Assembly (NCBI RefSeq): GCF_918741285.1 | Contig: NZ_CAKKNC010000003.1 | Location: 62,001 to 126,000 of the forward strand | Source: Sphingobium sp. CECT 9361 | Lineage (GTDB): Bacteria > Pseudomonadota > Alphaproteobacteria > Sphingomonadales > Sphingomonadaceae | Direction of reading: 5' to 3' | DNA length: 64,000 nucleotides | Shown here: positions 8,766-17,963 of the stretch, one piece after another | How positions within the stretch are numbered: position 1 is the first letter of the stretch | Layout: each line of letters opens with the position of its first letter | The notes under the pieces: model-generated | Seen by the model: only the letters and a program-made list of their open reading frames with translations | Databases searched by the model: none | What the model was told of the DNA's origin: nothing | Program-made: the position numbers and the translations under genes

Positions 8766-9218
8766 TCAGCTCAACGCTGCCTTCACCAGCCCGCTGGCTT
8801 TGCTCATGTCGATCACCGTGCCGTGGCGTTCCTTCAGGACGGCCATCACCTTACCCATATCCTTGGGCGTCGTCGCGCCGACTTCTGCCTTGATGCCTTC
8901 GATGGCGGCGCGGGTTTCCTCTTCGCTCATTTGCGCAGGCAGGAAGCTTTCGATGACGCTCAGTTCAGCCTGCTCCTTCGCAGCCAACTCATCGCGGCCG
9001 CCATCGGTGAACATGGTGATCGATTCGCGGCGCTGCTTCGCCATCTTCTGCAGCACGTCCACGACGATGGCATCGTCCTCCGGCACCTGCGTAGCGGTGC
9101 GCAGTTCGATGTCGCGGTCCTTCAATTTCGCGGAAATCAGCCGCACGGCGGCAAGGCGTTCCTTGTCTCCGGCTTTCATCGCTTCGATCTGGGCGGCTTT
9201 TATGGCGTCACGAATCAT
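8766..9218 (-). CDS. yqeY: GatB/YqeY domain protein
   Basis: 150 residues from the ATG at 9218 (MIRDAIKAAQIEAMKAGDK), the standard family start. Longer in-frame extensions are untypical. Characteristic blocks are LAAVRLISAKLKDRDIELR, KMAKQRRESITMF and the C-terminal SFLPAQMSEEETRAAI, with GKVMAVLKERHG near residue 125. The fold is that of the tRNA-interacting tail domain of GatB; the protein is thought to act in or beside tRNA-dependent amidation, but the role is unsettled. It is commonly found just upstream of dnaG; here a DUF559 cassette sits between them. Divergent from carA. Confidence 0.93.
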   Translation of the reverse strand: MIRDAIKAAQIEAMKAGDKERLAAVRLISAKLKDRDIELRTATQVPEDDAIVVDVLQKMAKQRRESITMFTDGGRDELAAKEQAELSVIESFLPAQMSEEETRAAIEGIKAEVGATTPKDMGKVMAVLKERHGTVIDMSKASGLVKAALS

Positions 9219-9373
9219 CGGAAAAATAGTTCCTGTCTGGCGGAAACGAACAGCTATAACGAGAAAAGAGATTTTTAACAGGAGTTGACCGAACGGTCCC
9301 ACCGGCATAGGTGACCGGCCGTTTAACCCGCCGCAGACGGGCCCCTATCAAAAGCAAAAAAGGACCGCTCGCA

Positions 9374-10558
9374 ATGGCAGATGCCAAGACCCTCAACGTG
9401 CCCAAAGGAGCGAGCGGGGTATTGGTATTGGCGGACGGCACCTGCGTCTTCGGGCGCGGTTTCGGCGCGGTCGGCGATGCCGTCGGTGAAGTGTGCTTCA
9501 ACACCGCGATGACCGGCTATCAGGAAGTGATGACCGACCCCAGCTATGCCGGGCAGATCGTGACCTTCACCTTCCCGCATATCGGCAACGTCGGCACCAA
9601 TCTGGACGATGTGGAAGCGGACATGCCGTTCGCTCTGGGCTGTGTCGTGCGGCAGGACGTGACCGAGCCGAGCAACTTCCGCAACGTGTTACCTTTCGAT
9701 CAGTGGATGAAGGACAACGGACGCATCGGTATTTCCGGCGTCGATACCCGCGCGTTGACCCGGATGATCCGCGAGAAGGGCGCGCCCAATGCCGTGATCG
9801 CGCACGATCCTGAAGGCGCTTTCGACCTGCCCGCGCTGATCGCCAAGGCGCAGGCATGGCCGGGGCTGGAAGGCATGGACCTCGCCATTCAAGTGACGGG
9901 CAAGGAAAGCCGCGCATGGGACGGCGGAGAGTGGAAGCTGGGCAGCGGGTACAGCACGAACGGAGAGGGTAGCGCCAGCCGCCCCCATGTCGTCGCCATA
10001 GATTATGGCGCGAAGAACAACATCTTCCGTAATCTCGTAAAGGCCGGTGCGAAGGTTACCGTCTTGCCCGCGACCGCGTCTCTGGATGACGTGATGGCGC
10101 ACAATCCCGATGGCGTGTTCCTGTCCAACGGTCCGGGCGATCCCGCCGCGACGGGGCAATATGCCGTGCCGGTGATCGCCAGCCTGCTGGATGCCAACGT
10201 ACCGATCTTCGGCATCTGTCTGGGGCATCAGTTGCTGGCGCTGGCGGCAGGCGCGAAGACGATGAAGATGCATCAGGGGCATCGCGGCGCGAACCATCCG
10301 GTCAAGCGGCTGTCCGACGGTCTGGTCGAAATCACCAGCATGAACCACGGCTTTGCGGTCGACACCGACACGTTGCCCGCCAATGTTAAGCCGACACATG
10401 TATCCTTGTTCGACGGCAGCAATTGCGGGCTGGAACTGACCGACAAGCGCGCGTTCAGCGTGCAATATCACCCCGAAGCCTCACCGGGGCCGCAGGACAG
10501 CTTCTACCTGTTCGAGCGGTTCGTGGCAGGCCTCCAGAGCCAGGGCGCGGACGCATGA
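9374..10558 (+). CDS. carA: carbamoyl-phosphate synthase, small (glutaminase) subunit
   Basis: 394 residues from the ATG at 9374; the frame is open upstream, but the extension is basic and unlike the family. The N-terminal CPSase small-chain domain (GCVVRQDVTEPSNFRN) is followed by a class I glutamine amidotransferase domain: nucleophile Cys in GICLGHQLLALAAG, and the catalytic His-Glu pair in QYHPEASPGP near the C terminus. It hydrolyses glutamine and passes ammonia to CarB for pyrimidine and arginine synthesis. Its stop overlaps the next gene (ATGA). The carB gene is displaced about 1.1 kb downstream by two other genes. Confidence 0.98.
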   Translation: MADAKTLNVPKGASGVLVLADGTCVFGRGFGAVGDAVGEVCFNTAMTGYQEVMTDPSYAGQIVTFTFPHIGNVGTNLDDVEADMPFALGCVVRQDVTEPSNFRNVLPFDQWMKDNGRIGISGVDTRALTRMIREKGAPNAVIAHDPEGAFDLPALIAKAQAWPGLEGMDLAIQVTGKESRAWDGGEWKLGSGYSTNGEGSASRPHVVAIDYGAKNNIFRNLVKAGAKVTVLPATASLDDVMAHNPDGVFLSNGPGDPAATGQYAVPVIASLLDANVPIFGICLGHQLLALAAGAKTMKMHQGHRGANHPVKRLSDGLVEITSMNHGFAVDTDTLPANVKPTHVSLFDGSNCGLELTDKRAFSVQYHPEASPGPQDSFYLFERFVAGLQSQGADA

Positions 10559-10926
10559 GCATCAAACTGCCCAAGGTCGATCCTGCGCGGCTGGAAGAGG
10601 AATGGGAAGCGGACAAGGACGTCCTCGCCAACCTCGCCGCCAATGGCGACAAGGCAAAGACTCCGCGCGCCGTGGACGTCAGCTTCCGGGGCAGCGAAAA
10701 GGATCTGGAACGCCTTGCCGAAGCCGCCAGCCAGTTCGGTTTCGTCGAACTTGACCGCGAAGAAGGCGAGGATGACGGCGAGCCTTACCTGTTCCTGGAA
10801 TGCGAACAGGCCGTCGACGAGGAATCGATCCGCGCGCTGACCCGCAAATGCCTCCAGATCGAAATCATGTTCGACGTGGAATATGACGGCTGGGGATGCG
10901 AAGCGCAGACGGGGGCGATGCATTGA
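10555..10926 (+). CDS. RraB-like ribonuclease E inhibitor family protein
   Basis: 123 residues, rich in acidic residues (about a quarter Asp/Glu). It resembles the regulator of ribonuclease activity B fold: VDPARLEEEWEADKDVLANL at the N terminus, then a ferredoxin-like part with VDVSFRGSEKDLERLAEAA and FGFVELDREEGEDDGEPYLF, ending EIMFDVEYDGWGCEAQ. In E. coli RraB binds RNase E and changes mRNA decay; whether this alphaproteobacterial relative does so is not known. It overlaps the carA stop by four bases, so the two are probably translated together. Confidence 0.72.
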   Translation: MSIKLPKVDPARLEEEWEADKDVLANLAANGDKAKTPRAVDVSFRGSEKDLERLAEAASQFGFVELDREEGEDDGEPYLFLECEQAVDEESIRALTRKCLQIEIMFDVEYDGWGCEAQTGAMH

Positions 10927-10962
10927 TTTGTGCCTGTGCCTACTATTTTACGGGGAGCTTCA

Positions 10963-11646
10963 ATGGCTTCTGTTGAAGCGCGTATTGTAGCTTTATTACT
11001 CAACGACAGTGACTTCGTGAACGAACGAAGTCTCGTTGAGGCCTATCGTCGTTATTTTGACACTCAAATTTCTGATCAGGAATTTCGGGTTTCACTGGGC
11101 GCTCTGGCAAAAGCCGACGTAATTTATGAAATCGATCCAGATGTCGATATTTTAGACCTGGCAACGGTAGATCACCATGAAATGGGTGTTCTGATGCAAA
11201 TAGATTACGATATTGAAATTGGGCTAAATTTTTACACGCCCGGTTCCAGAATGCCCGTCTTTATCAGCGAACATAAATCAGTCTTGTCGGATGCATGTAG
11301 ATTTGCCGGCTTTGAAAGAGCCTTAAAGCATTTACAGAGTATCTCCTTTGAAAGTACTACTTGGACAGGAATTCCTGCCAATTTTAAGTTGGACTCGGTC
11401 AGAAAAGAAGACCTTGCGATACTACTCAGAGAGGCTGATAGGCGCTTAGCAATTGAGCCAGCCGGTAATGGATGGGAAATTACGCAAGCGCGCGCATACA
11501 TCCAGTCGGCATTAGTTTTGACAGAGGCTCCCGATCCACAAGCGGATCTGATTTTTGCAAACCTCGAACGAGCCAGCGCCATAGCTGGATTGACCCAATT
11601 TTTCACTGCTCTTGTGGCCTTTTTCCTTGGAACTGCCCGTGCCTAA
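10963..11646 (+). CDS. unknown AT-rich protein with C-terminal membrane segment, inserted before carB
   Basis: 227 residues from an ATG at 10963 with a good GGGGAG site. I do not recognise a family. The first 60 residues ([20 protein letters not shown], then [20 protein letters not shown]) look helical and could be a winged-helix-like module. Residues about 75-150 are mixed; the last 22 residues ([19 protein letters not shown]) form one hydrophobic helix, giving the look of a tail-anchored protein. Base composition is clearly lower in GC than rraB and carB on either side, with many AAA, TTT and GAA codons, suggesting recent transfer. Its stop lies eight bases inside carB, so carB translation may depend on it. 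Confidence 0.75.
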   Translation: MASVEARIVALLLNDSDFVNERSLVEAYRRYFDTQISDQEFRVSLGALAKADVIYEIDPDVDILDLATVDHHEMGVLMQIDYDIEIGLNFYTPGSRMPVFISEHKSVLSDACRFAGFERALKHLQSISFESTTWTGIPANFKLDSVRKEDLAILLREADRRLAIEPAGNGWEITQARAYIQSALVLTEAPDPQADLIFANLERASAIAGLTQFFTALVAFFLGTARA

Positions 11647-14600
11647 ACGTACCGATATTCAATCCATCCTCATCATCGGCGCAGGCCCGATCATTATCGG
11701 GCAAGCGTGTGAGTTCGATTATTCGGGGACGCAGGCGTGCAAGGCGCTGAAGGAAGAGGGGTACCGGATCATTCTGGTGAATTCCAACCCCGCGACGATC
11801 ATGACCGATCCGGACATGGCGGACGCGACCTATATCGAGCCGATCACGCCGGAGATCGTCGCGAAGATCATCGAGAAAGAGCGGCCCGACGCGGTACTGC
11901 CGACGATGGGCGGGCAGACGGCGCTGAACACGGCGCTGGCGCTGTGGAACGATGGGACGCTGGAGAAATATGGCTGTCAGATGATCGGTGCCGATGCCGA
12001 AGCCATCGACAAGGCGGAGGACCGCATCAAGTTCCGCGACGCGATGGACAAGATCGGGCTGGAAAGCGCCCGCTCGCGCATCGCCCATACGGTCGAGGAA
12101 GCGCTGGAAGGGTTGGAGTTCACCGGCCTGCCCGCGATCATCCGTCCCAGCTTCACGATGGGCGGCACGGGCGGCGGGATCGCCTATAACCGCGAGGAAT
12201 TCGTCGCCATCGTGACCGGCGGGCTGGACGCTTCGCCGACGACCGAAGTGCTGATCGAGGAATCGCTGCTCGGCTGGAAAGAATATGAGATGGAGGTCGT
12301 CCGCGACAAGGCGGACAATTGCATCATCATCTGCTCCATCGAGAATATCGACCCGATGGGCGTCCACACCGGCGACAGCATCACCGTCGCCCCGGCGCTG
12401 ACGCTGACGGACAAGGAATATCAGATCATGCGCAACGCGAGTATCGCGGTGCTGCGTGAAATCGGTGTGGAAACAGGCGGTTCGAACGTACAGTTCGCAG
12501 TCAATCCGAAGGACGGGCGTCTTGTCGTTATCGAGATGAACCCGCGCGTGTCGCGCTCATCGGCTTTGGCGTCGAAGGCGACGGGCTTCCCGATTGCCAA
12601 GGTCGCAGCGAAGCTGGCCGTAGGCTACACGCTGGACGAAATTACCAACGACATTACCGGCGCGACACCTGCATCGTTCGAGCCAACCATCGACTATGTC
12701 GTGACCAAGATCCCGCGCTTCGCGTTCGAGAAGTTCAAGGGCGCAGCGCCGCTGCTCGGCACCGCGATGAAGTCTGTGGGCGAAGTGATGGCTATCGGCC
12801 GCTCGATCCATGAGTCGCTGCAGAAAGCGCTGCGCGGTCTGGAAACGGGCCTGAGCGGGTTCAACATCGTCGATCATCTGGTCGGCGCGCCCAAAGACGA
12901 TATCATCGCGGCCTTGTCTCAGCCGACGCCTGACCGCCTGCTGGTCGCGGCGCAGGCGTTGCGCGAAGGGCTGACCGTCGCGGAAATACACGCCATCGCC
13001 AAATATGATCCGTGGTTCCTGGAGCGGATCAAGGAAATCATCGATGCCGAGCAGGAAGTGCTCGACAATGGCCTGCCGCAAGATGCCGATTCCATGCGTC
13101 GGCTTAAGGCGATGGGCTTTTCCGACAAGCGGTTGGCGTGGCTGGCGCTCAAGTCCGCCAATCTGCGCCCCGGCATGTCGCGGGCGGTGGCTGGCGGGTC
13201 GGGTTTGATCCGCGAAGCCGTCGTCGCGATGACCGGCGGGATCACCGAGGCCGAAGTGCGCGCCCTGCGGCACAAACTGGGTGTGCGCCCAGTCTTCAAA
13301 CGCATCGACACCTGTGCCGCGGAGTTCGAAGCGAAAACGCCGTACATGTATTCGACTTACGAAGCGCCCAGCTTTGGCGAGCCTGAAAATGAGGCGATGC
13401 CGAGCGAGCGTAACAAGGTCGTGATTCTCGGCGGCGGTCCCAACCGGATCGGGCAGGGGATCGAGTTCGATTATTGCTGCTGCCATGCCTGCTTCGCGCT
13501 GGAAGAGGCGGGCTATGAGACGATCATGGTCAACTGCAATCCGGAAACGGTTTCCACCGATTACGACACGTCGGACCGCCTCTATTTCGAGCCGCTGACC
13601 GCAGAAGACGTTCTGGAAATCCTCGACGTCGAGCGTTCCAATGGAAAGCTCGTCGGCGTGATCGTGCAGTTCGGTGGGCAGACCCCGCTCAAGCTGGCAC
13701 AGGCGCTGGAAGACGCGGGCATCCCGATTTTGGGTACATCGCCCGACGCCATCGACTTGGCCGAAGATCGCGAGCGTTTTGCCGCGCTGATCGACAAGTT
13801 GAAGTTGAAGCAGCCTGCAAACGGGATCGCGCGCAGCCGGGAAGAAGCCATCGCGGTGGCAAATCGCATCGGTTATCCGGTGCTGATGCGCCCCAGCTAC
13901 GTCTTGGGCGGTCGGGCGATGGAAATCGTCGACGGTCAGGCGCAGCTTGAGGAGTATATTACGACCGCCGTGAAGGTGTCGGGCGACTCTCCGGTCCTCA
14001 TCGACCAGTATCTGCGCGATGCCATCGAAGTCGATGTCGATGCGCTGTGCGATGGCGAGGATGTCGTCGTGGCGGGTGTGCTTCAGCATATCGAGGAAGC
14101 GGGCGTCCATTCCGGCGATAGCGCCTGTTCGCTGCCCCCATACAGCCTGTCTGCGGAGATCATTGCCGAGATCGACCGTCAGGCCGACGTGTTGGCAAGG
14201 GCGCTGTCGGTTCGCGGCCTCATGAACATCCAGTTCGCGGTCAAGGATGGCGACGTCTACCTCATCGAAGTCAACCCTCGCGCCAGCCGGACGGTGCCAT
14301 TCGTCGCCAAGGCCATCGGCACCCCCATCGCCAAGATTGCGGCGCGCGTGATGGCGGGCGAAATGCTGCGCGACTTGCCGCAGATCGATCGCCACAAGAT
14401 CAATTACGTCGCCGTGAAGGAAGCGGTTTTTCCCTTCGCGCGCTTCCCCGGTGTCGATCCCATCCTCTCGCCGGAGATGAAGTCGACCGGCGAAGTCATG
14501 GGCATCGACGGCGATTTCGCGACGGCCTTTGCCAAGGCGCAAATGGGGGCGGGGACAATGCTCCCGACTTCGGGCACCGTGTTCATATCGGTCAAGGACA

Positions 14601-14977
14601 GCGACAAGGCCGTCATCCTGCCCGCCGCGCGCAAGATTGTGGCGCAGGGCTTTGCCATCATAGCGACCGGGGGAACCGCCCGCTTCCTTGAGGAAAATGG
14701 CATTCCTGTCGAAACAGCTAATAAGGTTGCGCAGGGACGTCCGCATATCGTCGACCGCATTACCGACGGCGGTGTGGATTTGATCTTCAATACGACCGAA
14801 GGGTGGCAGTCGCTAAAGGACAGTCAGTCGATCCGGGCTTGTGCACTGAAACAGAGGATTCCGAGTTTTACGACGGCTGCGGCCAGTGTGGCGGCTGTCG
14901 ATGCGATTGAGGCTTTACTGGCCCGTCCCCTTGAAGTTCGGTCCTTGCAATCCTATTATTCCGGGTCGCTGACCTGA
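11639..14977 (+). CDS. carB: carbamoyl-phosphate synthase, large subunit
   Basis: 1112 residues from the GTG at 11639 ([18 protein letters not shown]), the canonical N terminus; the TTG at 11612 only adds a tail read through the preceding gene. Two homologous ATP-grasp halves are visible ([15 protein letters not shown] and [20 protein letters not shown] in the first, LGGRAMEIV and [18 protein letters not shown] in the second). A C-terminal methylglyoxal-synthase-like allosteric domain ([23 protein letters not shown]) follows. It makes carbamoyl phosphate from bicarbonate, ammonia from CarA and two ATP. The start overlaps the AT-rich unknown gene by eight bases. Confidence 0.98.
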   Translation: MPKRTDIQSILIIGAGPIIIGQACEFDYSGTQACKALKEEGYRIILVNSNPATIMTDPDMADATYIEPITPEIVAKIIEKERPDAVLPTMGGQTALNTALALWNDGTLEKYGCQMIGADAEAIDKAEDRIKFRDAMDKIGLESARSRIAHTVEEALEGLEFTGLPAIIRPSFTMGGTGGGIAYNREEFVAIVTGGLDASPTTEVLIEESLLGWKEYEMEVVRDKADNCIIICSIENIDPMGVHTGDSITVAPALTLTDKEYQIMRNASIAVLREIGVETGGSNVQFAVNPKDGRLVVIEMNPRVSRSSALASKATGFPIAKVAAKLAVGYTLDEITNDITGATPASFEPTIDYVVTKIPRFAFEKFKGAAPLLGTAMKSVGEVMAIGRSIHESLQKALRGLETGLSGFNIVDHLVGAPKDDIIAALSQPTPDRLLVAAQALREGLTVAEIHAIAKYDPWFLERIKEIIDAEQEVLDNGLPQDADSMRRLKAMGFSDKRLAWLALKSANLRPGMSRAVAGGSGLIREAVVAMTGGITEAEVRALRHKLGVRPVFKRIDTCAAEFEAKTPYMYSTYEAPSFGEPENEAMPSERNKVVILGGGPNRIGQGIEFDYCCCHACFALEEAGYETIMVNCNPETVSTDYDTSDRLYFEPLTAEDVLEILDVERSNGKLVGVIVQFGGQTPLKLAQALEDAGIPILGTSPDAIDLAEDRERFAALIDKLKLKQPANGIARSREEAIAVANRIGYPVLMRPSYVLGGRAMEIVDGQAQLEEYITTAVKVSGDSPVLIDQYLRDAIEVDVDALCDGEDVVVAGVLQHIEEAGVHSGDSACSLPPYSLSAEIIAEIDRQADVLARALSVRGLMNIQFAVKDGDVYLIEVNPRASRTVPFVAKAIGTPIAKIAARVMAGEMLRDLPQIDRHKINYVAVKEAVFPFARFPGVDPILSPEMKSTGEVMGIDGDFATAFAKAQMGAGTMLPTSGTVFISVKDSDKAVILPAARKIVAQGFAIIATGGTARFLEENGIPVETANKVAQGRPHIVDRITDGGVDLIFNTTEGWQSLKDSQSIRACALKQRIPSFTTAAASVAAVDAIEALLARPLEVRSLQSYYSGSLT

Positions 14978-15057
14978 ATCCCTGCACTTCAGTAAAGCTG
15001 CTGACGGCCCATCGCACGGAGGGGCCGCCAAAGGGAATATTTGACAAAGGAACGTAG

Positions 15058-15534
15058 ATGGCGACCGCCGAAAAGATGCCGATGCTGATGATCGGCTACG
15101 AAAAGCTGACGGCGCAGTTGAAGGAACTGAAAGCCGAGCGTCCGTTGATCGTCGATGCGATCGAGGAAGCGCGTGCCCATGGCGACCTTTCTGAAAATGC
15201 CGAATATCACGCAGCCAAGGAACGGCAGGGCCAGGTTGAGGCGACAATCGCCGATCTGGAAGACAAGCTTTCGCGCGCGCAGATCATCGACCCCACGACT
15301 TTGTCGGGCGACAAGATCGTGTTTGGCGCGACGGTCACGCTGATGGATGAAGACGATAAGCCGGTGACCTATCAGATCGTCGGTCAGGCGGAGGCCGATG
15401 CCAAGTCGGGCATGATTTCGTACAATAGCCCGCTGGGTCGTGCGTTGATCGGACGGCAAAAGGGCGATGAGGTCGAAGTGACCGTCCCCGCTGGCGAAAA
15501 ATTCTATCTGGTCGATAAGATCGCGTTCGTTTGA
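15058..15534 (+). CDS. greA: transcription elongation factor GreA
   Basis: 158 residues, normal for GreA. The N-terminal coiled coil carries the acidic tip [17 protein letters not shown] that reaches the polymerase active site, and the C-terminal FKBP-like domain ends with [20 protein letters not shown]. GreA stimulates cleavage of backtracked transcripts. An AAAGGAACG ribosome site precedes the ATG. It lies 80 bases after carB on the same strand, the common alphaproteobacterial neighbourhood. Confidence 0.98.
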   Translation: MATAEKMPMLMIGYEKLTAQLKELKAERPLIVDAIEEARAHGDLSENAEYHAAKERQGQVEATIADLEDKLSRAQIIDPTTLSGDKIVFGATVTLMDEDDKPVTYQIVGQAEADAKSGMISYNSPLGRALIGRQKGDEVEVTVPAGEKFYLVDKIAFV

Positions 15535-15571
15535 ACCAGCGGGCTAATCTGATCGTGCCGGGCGCAGGGTC

Positions 15572-16249
15572 GTGAAGCTCCCGTCAGGCCGGATGACGAA
15601 CTGGCTGGCAGTCGTTACGGTTGGCCTGTTCGTCCTGACCTGGGGGCTGGGGCAGATCGACTATGCCGCGATCGTGGGTGGCTTCATTCCGGCCCGCATT
15701 AGTAATCCGGGTGCGTTCGCGCATGCATTGGGACCGGTATATGTTCCGGCGTTTCTGACCCCGGTTACCGCCACGTTGGTCCACGGCGGATGGATGCATA
15801 TTGGCTTCAATATGTTGATGCTGATGTTTTGCGGCCGGTATGTGGAGCATGTGCTCGGCTCCAAGCTGCTATTGCTGCTGTATATTTTAGGGGCGTACGC
15901 TGCGGCGGCTGCGGAATGGGCGCTCAATCCGACCGGCATGGCCCCGATGGTAGGTGCGAGTGGAGCTATCTCGGCTCTGCTGGGAACATATGCGCTGATG
16001 TACAGCCATCAGAAGGTGTGCGCCATCGGGCCATTCTCGGCCAATGTAGTGCGTATAGCCTGGCTGGCGGCAGGGTGGACGATCATCCAGTTGATGATCG
16101 CCTTGGCCACTTCCGGCAGCGGGGGGACGGAACTGGGCCAGATAGCGGTTGGCGCTCATATCGGCGGATTTGTTGCCGGTCTCGTCCTGACCCGACCGAT
16201 CCTGCATCTGCGTTTTCGCAAGGGACCGATCGGGTTGAACAAACGATAG
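15572..16249 (+). CDS. rhomboid-family intramembrane serine protease
   Basis: 225 residues with about six membrane helices. The family signature is complete: HGGWMHIGFNM in helix 2 (about residues 71-81), the nucleophile Ser in GASGAISALLGTYA (GxSG, about 129-132), and the catalytic His in GAHIGGFVAGL of the last helix. Rhomboids cleave single-pass membrane proteins within or near the membrane; the substrate here is unknown. The GTG at 15572 is taken as the start; the ATG at 15593 seven codons in is an alternative with no better ribosome site. It follows greA by 37 bases and may be co-transcribed. Confidence 0.92.
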   Translation: MKLPSGRMTNWLAVVTVGLFVLTWGLGQIDYAAIVGGFIPARISNPGAFAHALGPVYVPAFLTPVTATLVHGGWMHIGFNMLMLMFCGRYVEHVLGSKLLLLLYILGAYAAAAAEWALNPTGMAPMVGASGAISALLGTYALMYSHQKVCAIGPFSANVVRIAWLAAGWTIIQLMIALATSGSGGTELGQIAVGAHIGGFVAGLVLTRPILHLRFRKGPIGLNKR

Positions 16250-16253
16250 CTGT

Positions 16254-16472
16254 TTACTTTGGCTGATCGGGTTCCAGCAACCGATGCAAGTGCACCACGA
16301 CATACTTCATTTCAGCATCGTCCACGGTACGCTGCGCAGCCGCTCTCCACGCATTTTCTGCACTGGCGTAATCGGGATACACGCCCACCAGATCGATGGC
16401 GCTCAAATCTTCAAATTCTAGGGTCTGCGGGTCTTTGACACGACCGCCCATAACCAGATGCATCTTGCTCAA
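16254..16472 (-). CDS. DUF4170 domain protein
   Basis: About 72 residues: HLVMGGRVKDPQTLEFEDLS, DLVGVYPDYASAENAWRAAA, and the highly conserved QRTVDDAEMKYVVVHLHRLL tail. These three blocks define DUF4170, a small alphaproteobacterial family of unknown function. The TTG at 16472 (LSKMHLVMGG) is preferred because an AAGGA site precedes it; the ATG at 16463 or longer versions to 16535 are possible. The gene is convergent with the rhomboid gene, four bases apart, and lies beyond the terminator of the membrane-protein cluster. Confidence 0.85.
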   Translation of the reverse strand: MSKMHLVMGGRVKDPQTLEFEDLSAIDLVGVYPDYASAENAWRAAAQRTVDDAEMKYVVVHLHRLLEPDQPK

Positions 16473-16553
16473 TGGCTTTATCCTTGCTTCCCGGGAGAAG
16501 ACCATGCCGGTAGCAGCCAGCACATGATTTTCCAAGTGCAGCGACCATAAAGA

Positions 16554-16582
16554 AAGGCCGGGTTCACGAGAAACCCGGCCTT
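16554..16582 (-). terminator. rho-independent terminator of the yqjDE-like cluster
   Basis: An eleven-base-pair perfect stem, aaggccgggtt/aacccggcctt, with a seven-base loop. Read on the minus strand it is followed by TTTCTTT. It sits directly after the last gene of the four-gene membrane cluster and before DUF4170. Confidence 0.85.
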
Positions 16583-16613
16583 GCTAGTCGCGGAATTCGC
16601 TCAAAAAAGCGCC

Positions 16614-17147
16614 TTACTTGCGCAGCTTTTCGGCTGCCTTGCTGGCTGCGGTGAGCGCATCTTTGGCGCGAGAGACGGCGGCATCCGCCACATCGGCTAC
16701 CTTCGAACCGGCGTGACTGATTGCAGACCGTGTCTCCGATGCGGCACTGCTGGCCGTTGCACGGGCATCATCGGCACGATGTTCGATCACTTCCAGAGCA
16801 TCATGCGCTGCCTTGTTCACATGAGAACCCATAGCCGCCAGCGCGCCAGGGGCGGAGCGCAAAAGCGCCCGACCTTTTGGAAAGATCACGGCGACGAGGG
16901 CGCCTGCTACGGCCGCGGCTGCAGTGGCCGCAATGGGATGCTCCTGTACGAAGGTGTTTGCCCGATCGGCGGCGTGATACGACTTGTCGCGCGCATCGCT
17001 GTAAAGCACTGCGGCCTTTTCTTTCGACCGGGCCAGTTTTTCGCTGGCTACGTCGCGTGCTTCTTTAAACTTGTCGGAAGCGACTTCGGCGGTGTCCGCC
17101 GCATAGCCACGTGCTCGATCGAGCTTCTCGTTAATATCGCTCTTCAT
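16614..17147 (-). CDS. ElaB/YqjD-like membrane-anchored protein
   Basis: 177 residues from the ATG at 17147, which has a GGAGATC site. An N-terminal amphipathic coiled-coil-like region (KLDRARGYAADTAEVASDKF, then ARDVASEKLARSKEKAAVL) leads into FVQEHPIAATAAAAVAGALVAVIF near residue 75, a single membrane helix. A long Ala/Ser/Lys-rich amphipathic C-terminal tail follows. The motif V-[QR]-E-H-P just before the helix is shared with the next gene and recalls the tails of E. coli YqjD and ElaB, which are stationary-phase proteins tethering ribosomes to the inner membrane. Function here is inferred only by analogy. Last gene of a four-gene minus-strand cluster. Confidence 0.7.
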   Translation of the reverse strand: MKSDINEKLDRARGYAADTAEVASDKFKEARDVASEKLARSKEKAAVLYSDARDKSYHAADRANTFVQEHPIAATAAAAVAGALVAVIFPKGRALLRSAPGALAAMGSHVNKAAHDALEVIEHRADDARATASSAASETRSAISHAGSKVADVADAAVSRAKDALTAASKAAEKLRK

Positions 17148-17517
17148 CAGAGATCTCCGGTTGAGGCTGTGTTGTTGCGGGATGTGTTCGTACGAAATTC
17201 TGGTCGGTCGCTCCGGCGTCGTCTGTGGCACCGGAACGGCGCCCTTTGACCCAAATAATCAGGGCCCAAAGAGGACGCCGAAAGACAAAAGCAAATAAGC
17301 CGAAGCCTGCAACGGTTGTTGCAATTGGATGCTCCCGGACGGTGCGTTTGGTTTTGTCTACTGCACTATTTGTTGCGTTTTTGATGCCTGCCTTGGCATC
17401 GGACTTCAGGCGCGCGGGGCTGACCCGAAGCCGCGCGATACCGACATTTTCCAAAAACCGCGCCTTTTTGGCATCAGCAAGAGCGGCAACGTCGCGATAG
17501 TCCATGCGATCATTCAC
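17131..17517 (-). CDS. small membrane protein with ElaB-like pre-helix motif
   Basis: 128 residues. A basic N-terminal part (ARLRVSPARLKSDAKAGIKN, AVDKTKRT) is followed by VREHPIATTVAGFGLFAFVF and one membrane helix with RRPLWALIIWVKGRR, then a hydrophilic tail ending PQPEISDEERY. The GTG start overlaps the stop of the holin-family gene (GTGA); an ATG four codons in is an alternative. The 3' end overlaps the next gene's start region by 17 bases. The position and motif suggest the place of E. coli yqjK or of a second yqjD-like gene. Not assigned to a named family by me. Confidence 0.65.
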   Translation of the reverse strand: MNDRMDYRDVAALADAKKARFLENVGIARLRVSPARLKSDAKAGIKNATNSAVDKTKRTVREHPIATTVAGFGLFAFVFRRPLWALIIWVKGRRSGATDDAGATDQNFVRTHPATTQPQPEISDEERY

Positions 17518-17912
17518 GACTTGAGTGCCTGCTTTGTTTTCCCAACGCGAGATTTGGCACCAAGGGCCAACAGGATTGCAACGATCAGCGCTCCGCCCAC
17601 CACTGCCGCTGTTGCACCGATGGGTGACAGCATGGGCGAAAGAGCGATGATCAAGCCAACGAGCAAGGAGACGATCGAAGCGAAGACGAGGATGATGGCA
17701 AGACCCAGGAGAATGGCAACATCCCGTGCCGCTGAACCAATGACACCTGCCTTGAAACGCTGCCGATTGACTTCAGCCTGAGCATAATCCTTGCCGCTAT
17801 CTACAAGCCTTGCGAATACGACACCGATTGAGTCATCGCTTTCCGAAGGCTGCGATACCCACTCGTTCTCCGCATGGGACGACAAATCTTCCGGCGTAAT
17901 CTCGACGGTCAT
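17514..17912 (-). CDS. phage-holin-3_6/YqjE-family membrane protein
   Basis: 132 residues with an acidic N-terminal 30, an amphipathic stretch (LVDSGKDYAQAEVNRQRFKA), then two strong membrane helices (VAILLGLAIILVFASIVSLL and a second centred on IGATAAVVGGALIVAILLAL). This is the layout of the actinobacterial-holin-like/YqjE family, which despite its name is a chromosomal inner-membrane protein often next to yqjD. There are no phage genes nearby. It is the second gene of the cluster, 51 bases after the first, and overlaps the next by four bases. Confidence 0.75.
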   Translation of the reverse strand: MTVEITPEDLSSHAENEWVSQPSESDDSIGVVFARLVDSGKDYAQAEVNRQRFKAGVIGSAARDVAILLGLAIILVFASIVSLLVGLIIALSPMLSPIGATAAVVGGALIVAILLALGAKSRVGKTKQALKS

Positions 17913-17963
17913 AATTTCATTCGCACAGTTTTGCTCCGTCGGATTGCAACCAACCCGCTACGT

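Noticed and set aside
12557..14746. 729-codon open frame antisense to carB
   Set aside because: Mirror of a GC-rich coding region; composition and lack of any family motif mark it as a shadow of carB.
17514..17912. Prophage remnant suggested by the holin-like protein
   Set aside because: The holin-3_6/YqjE family is chromosomal, the neighbours are yqjD-like, and no phage structural or integrase gene is present.
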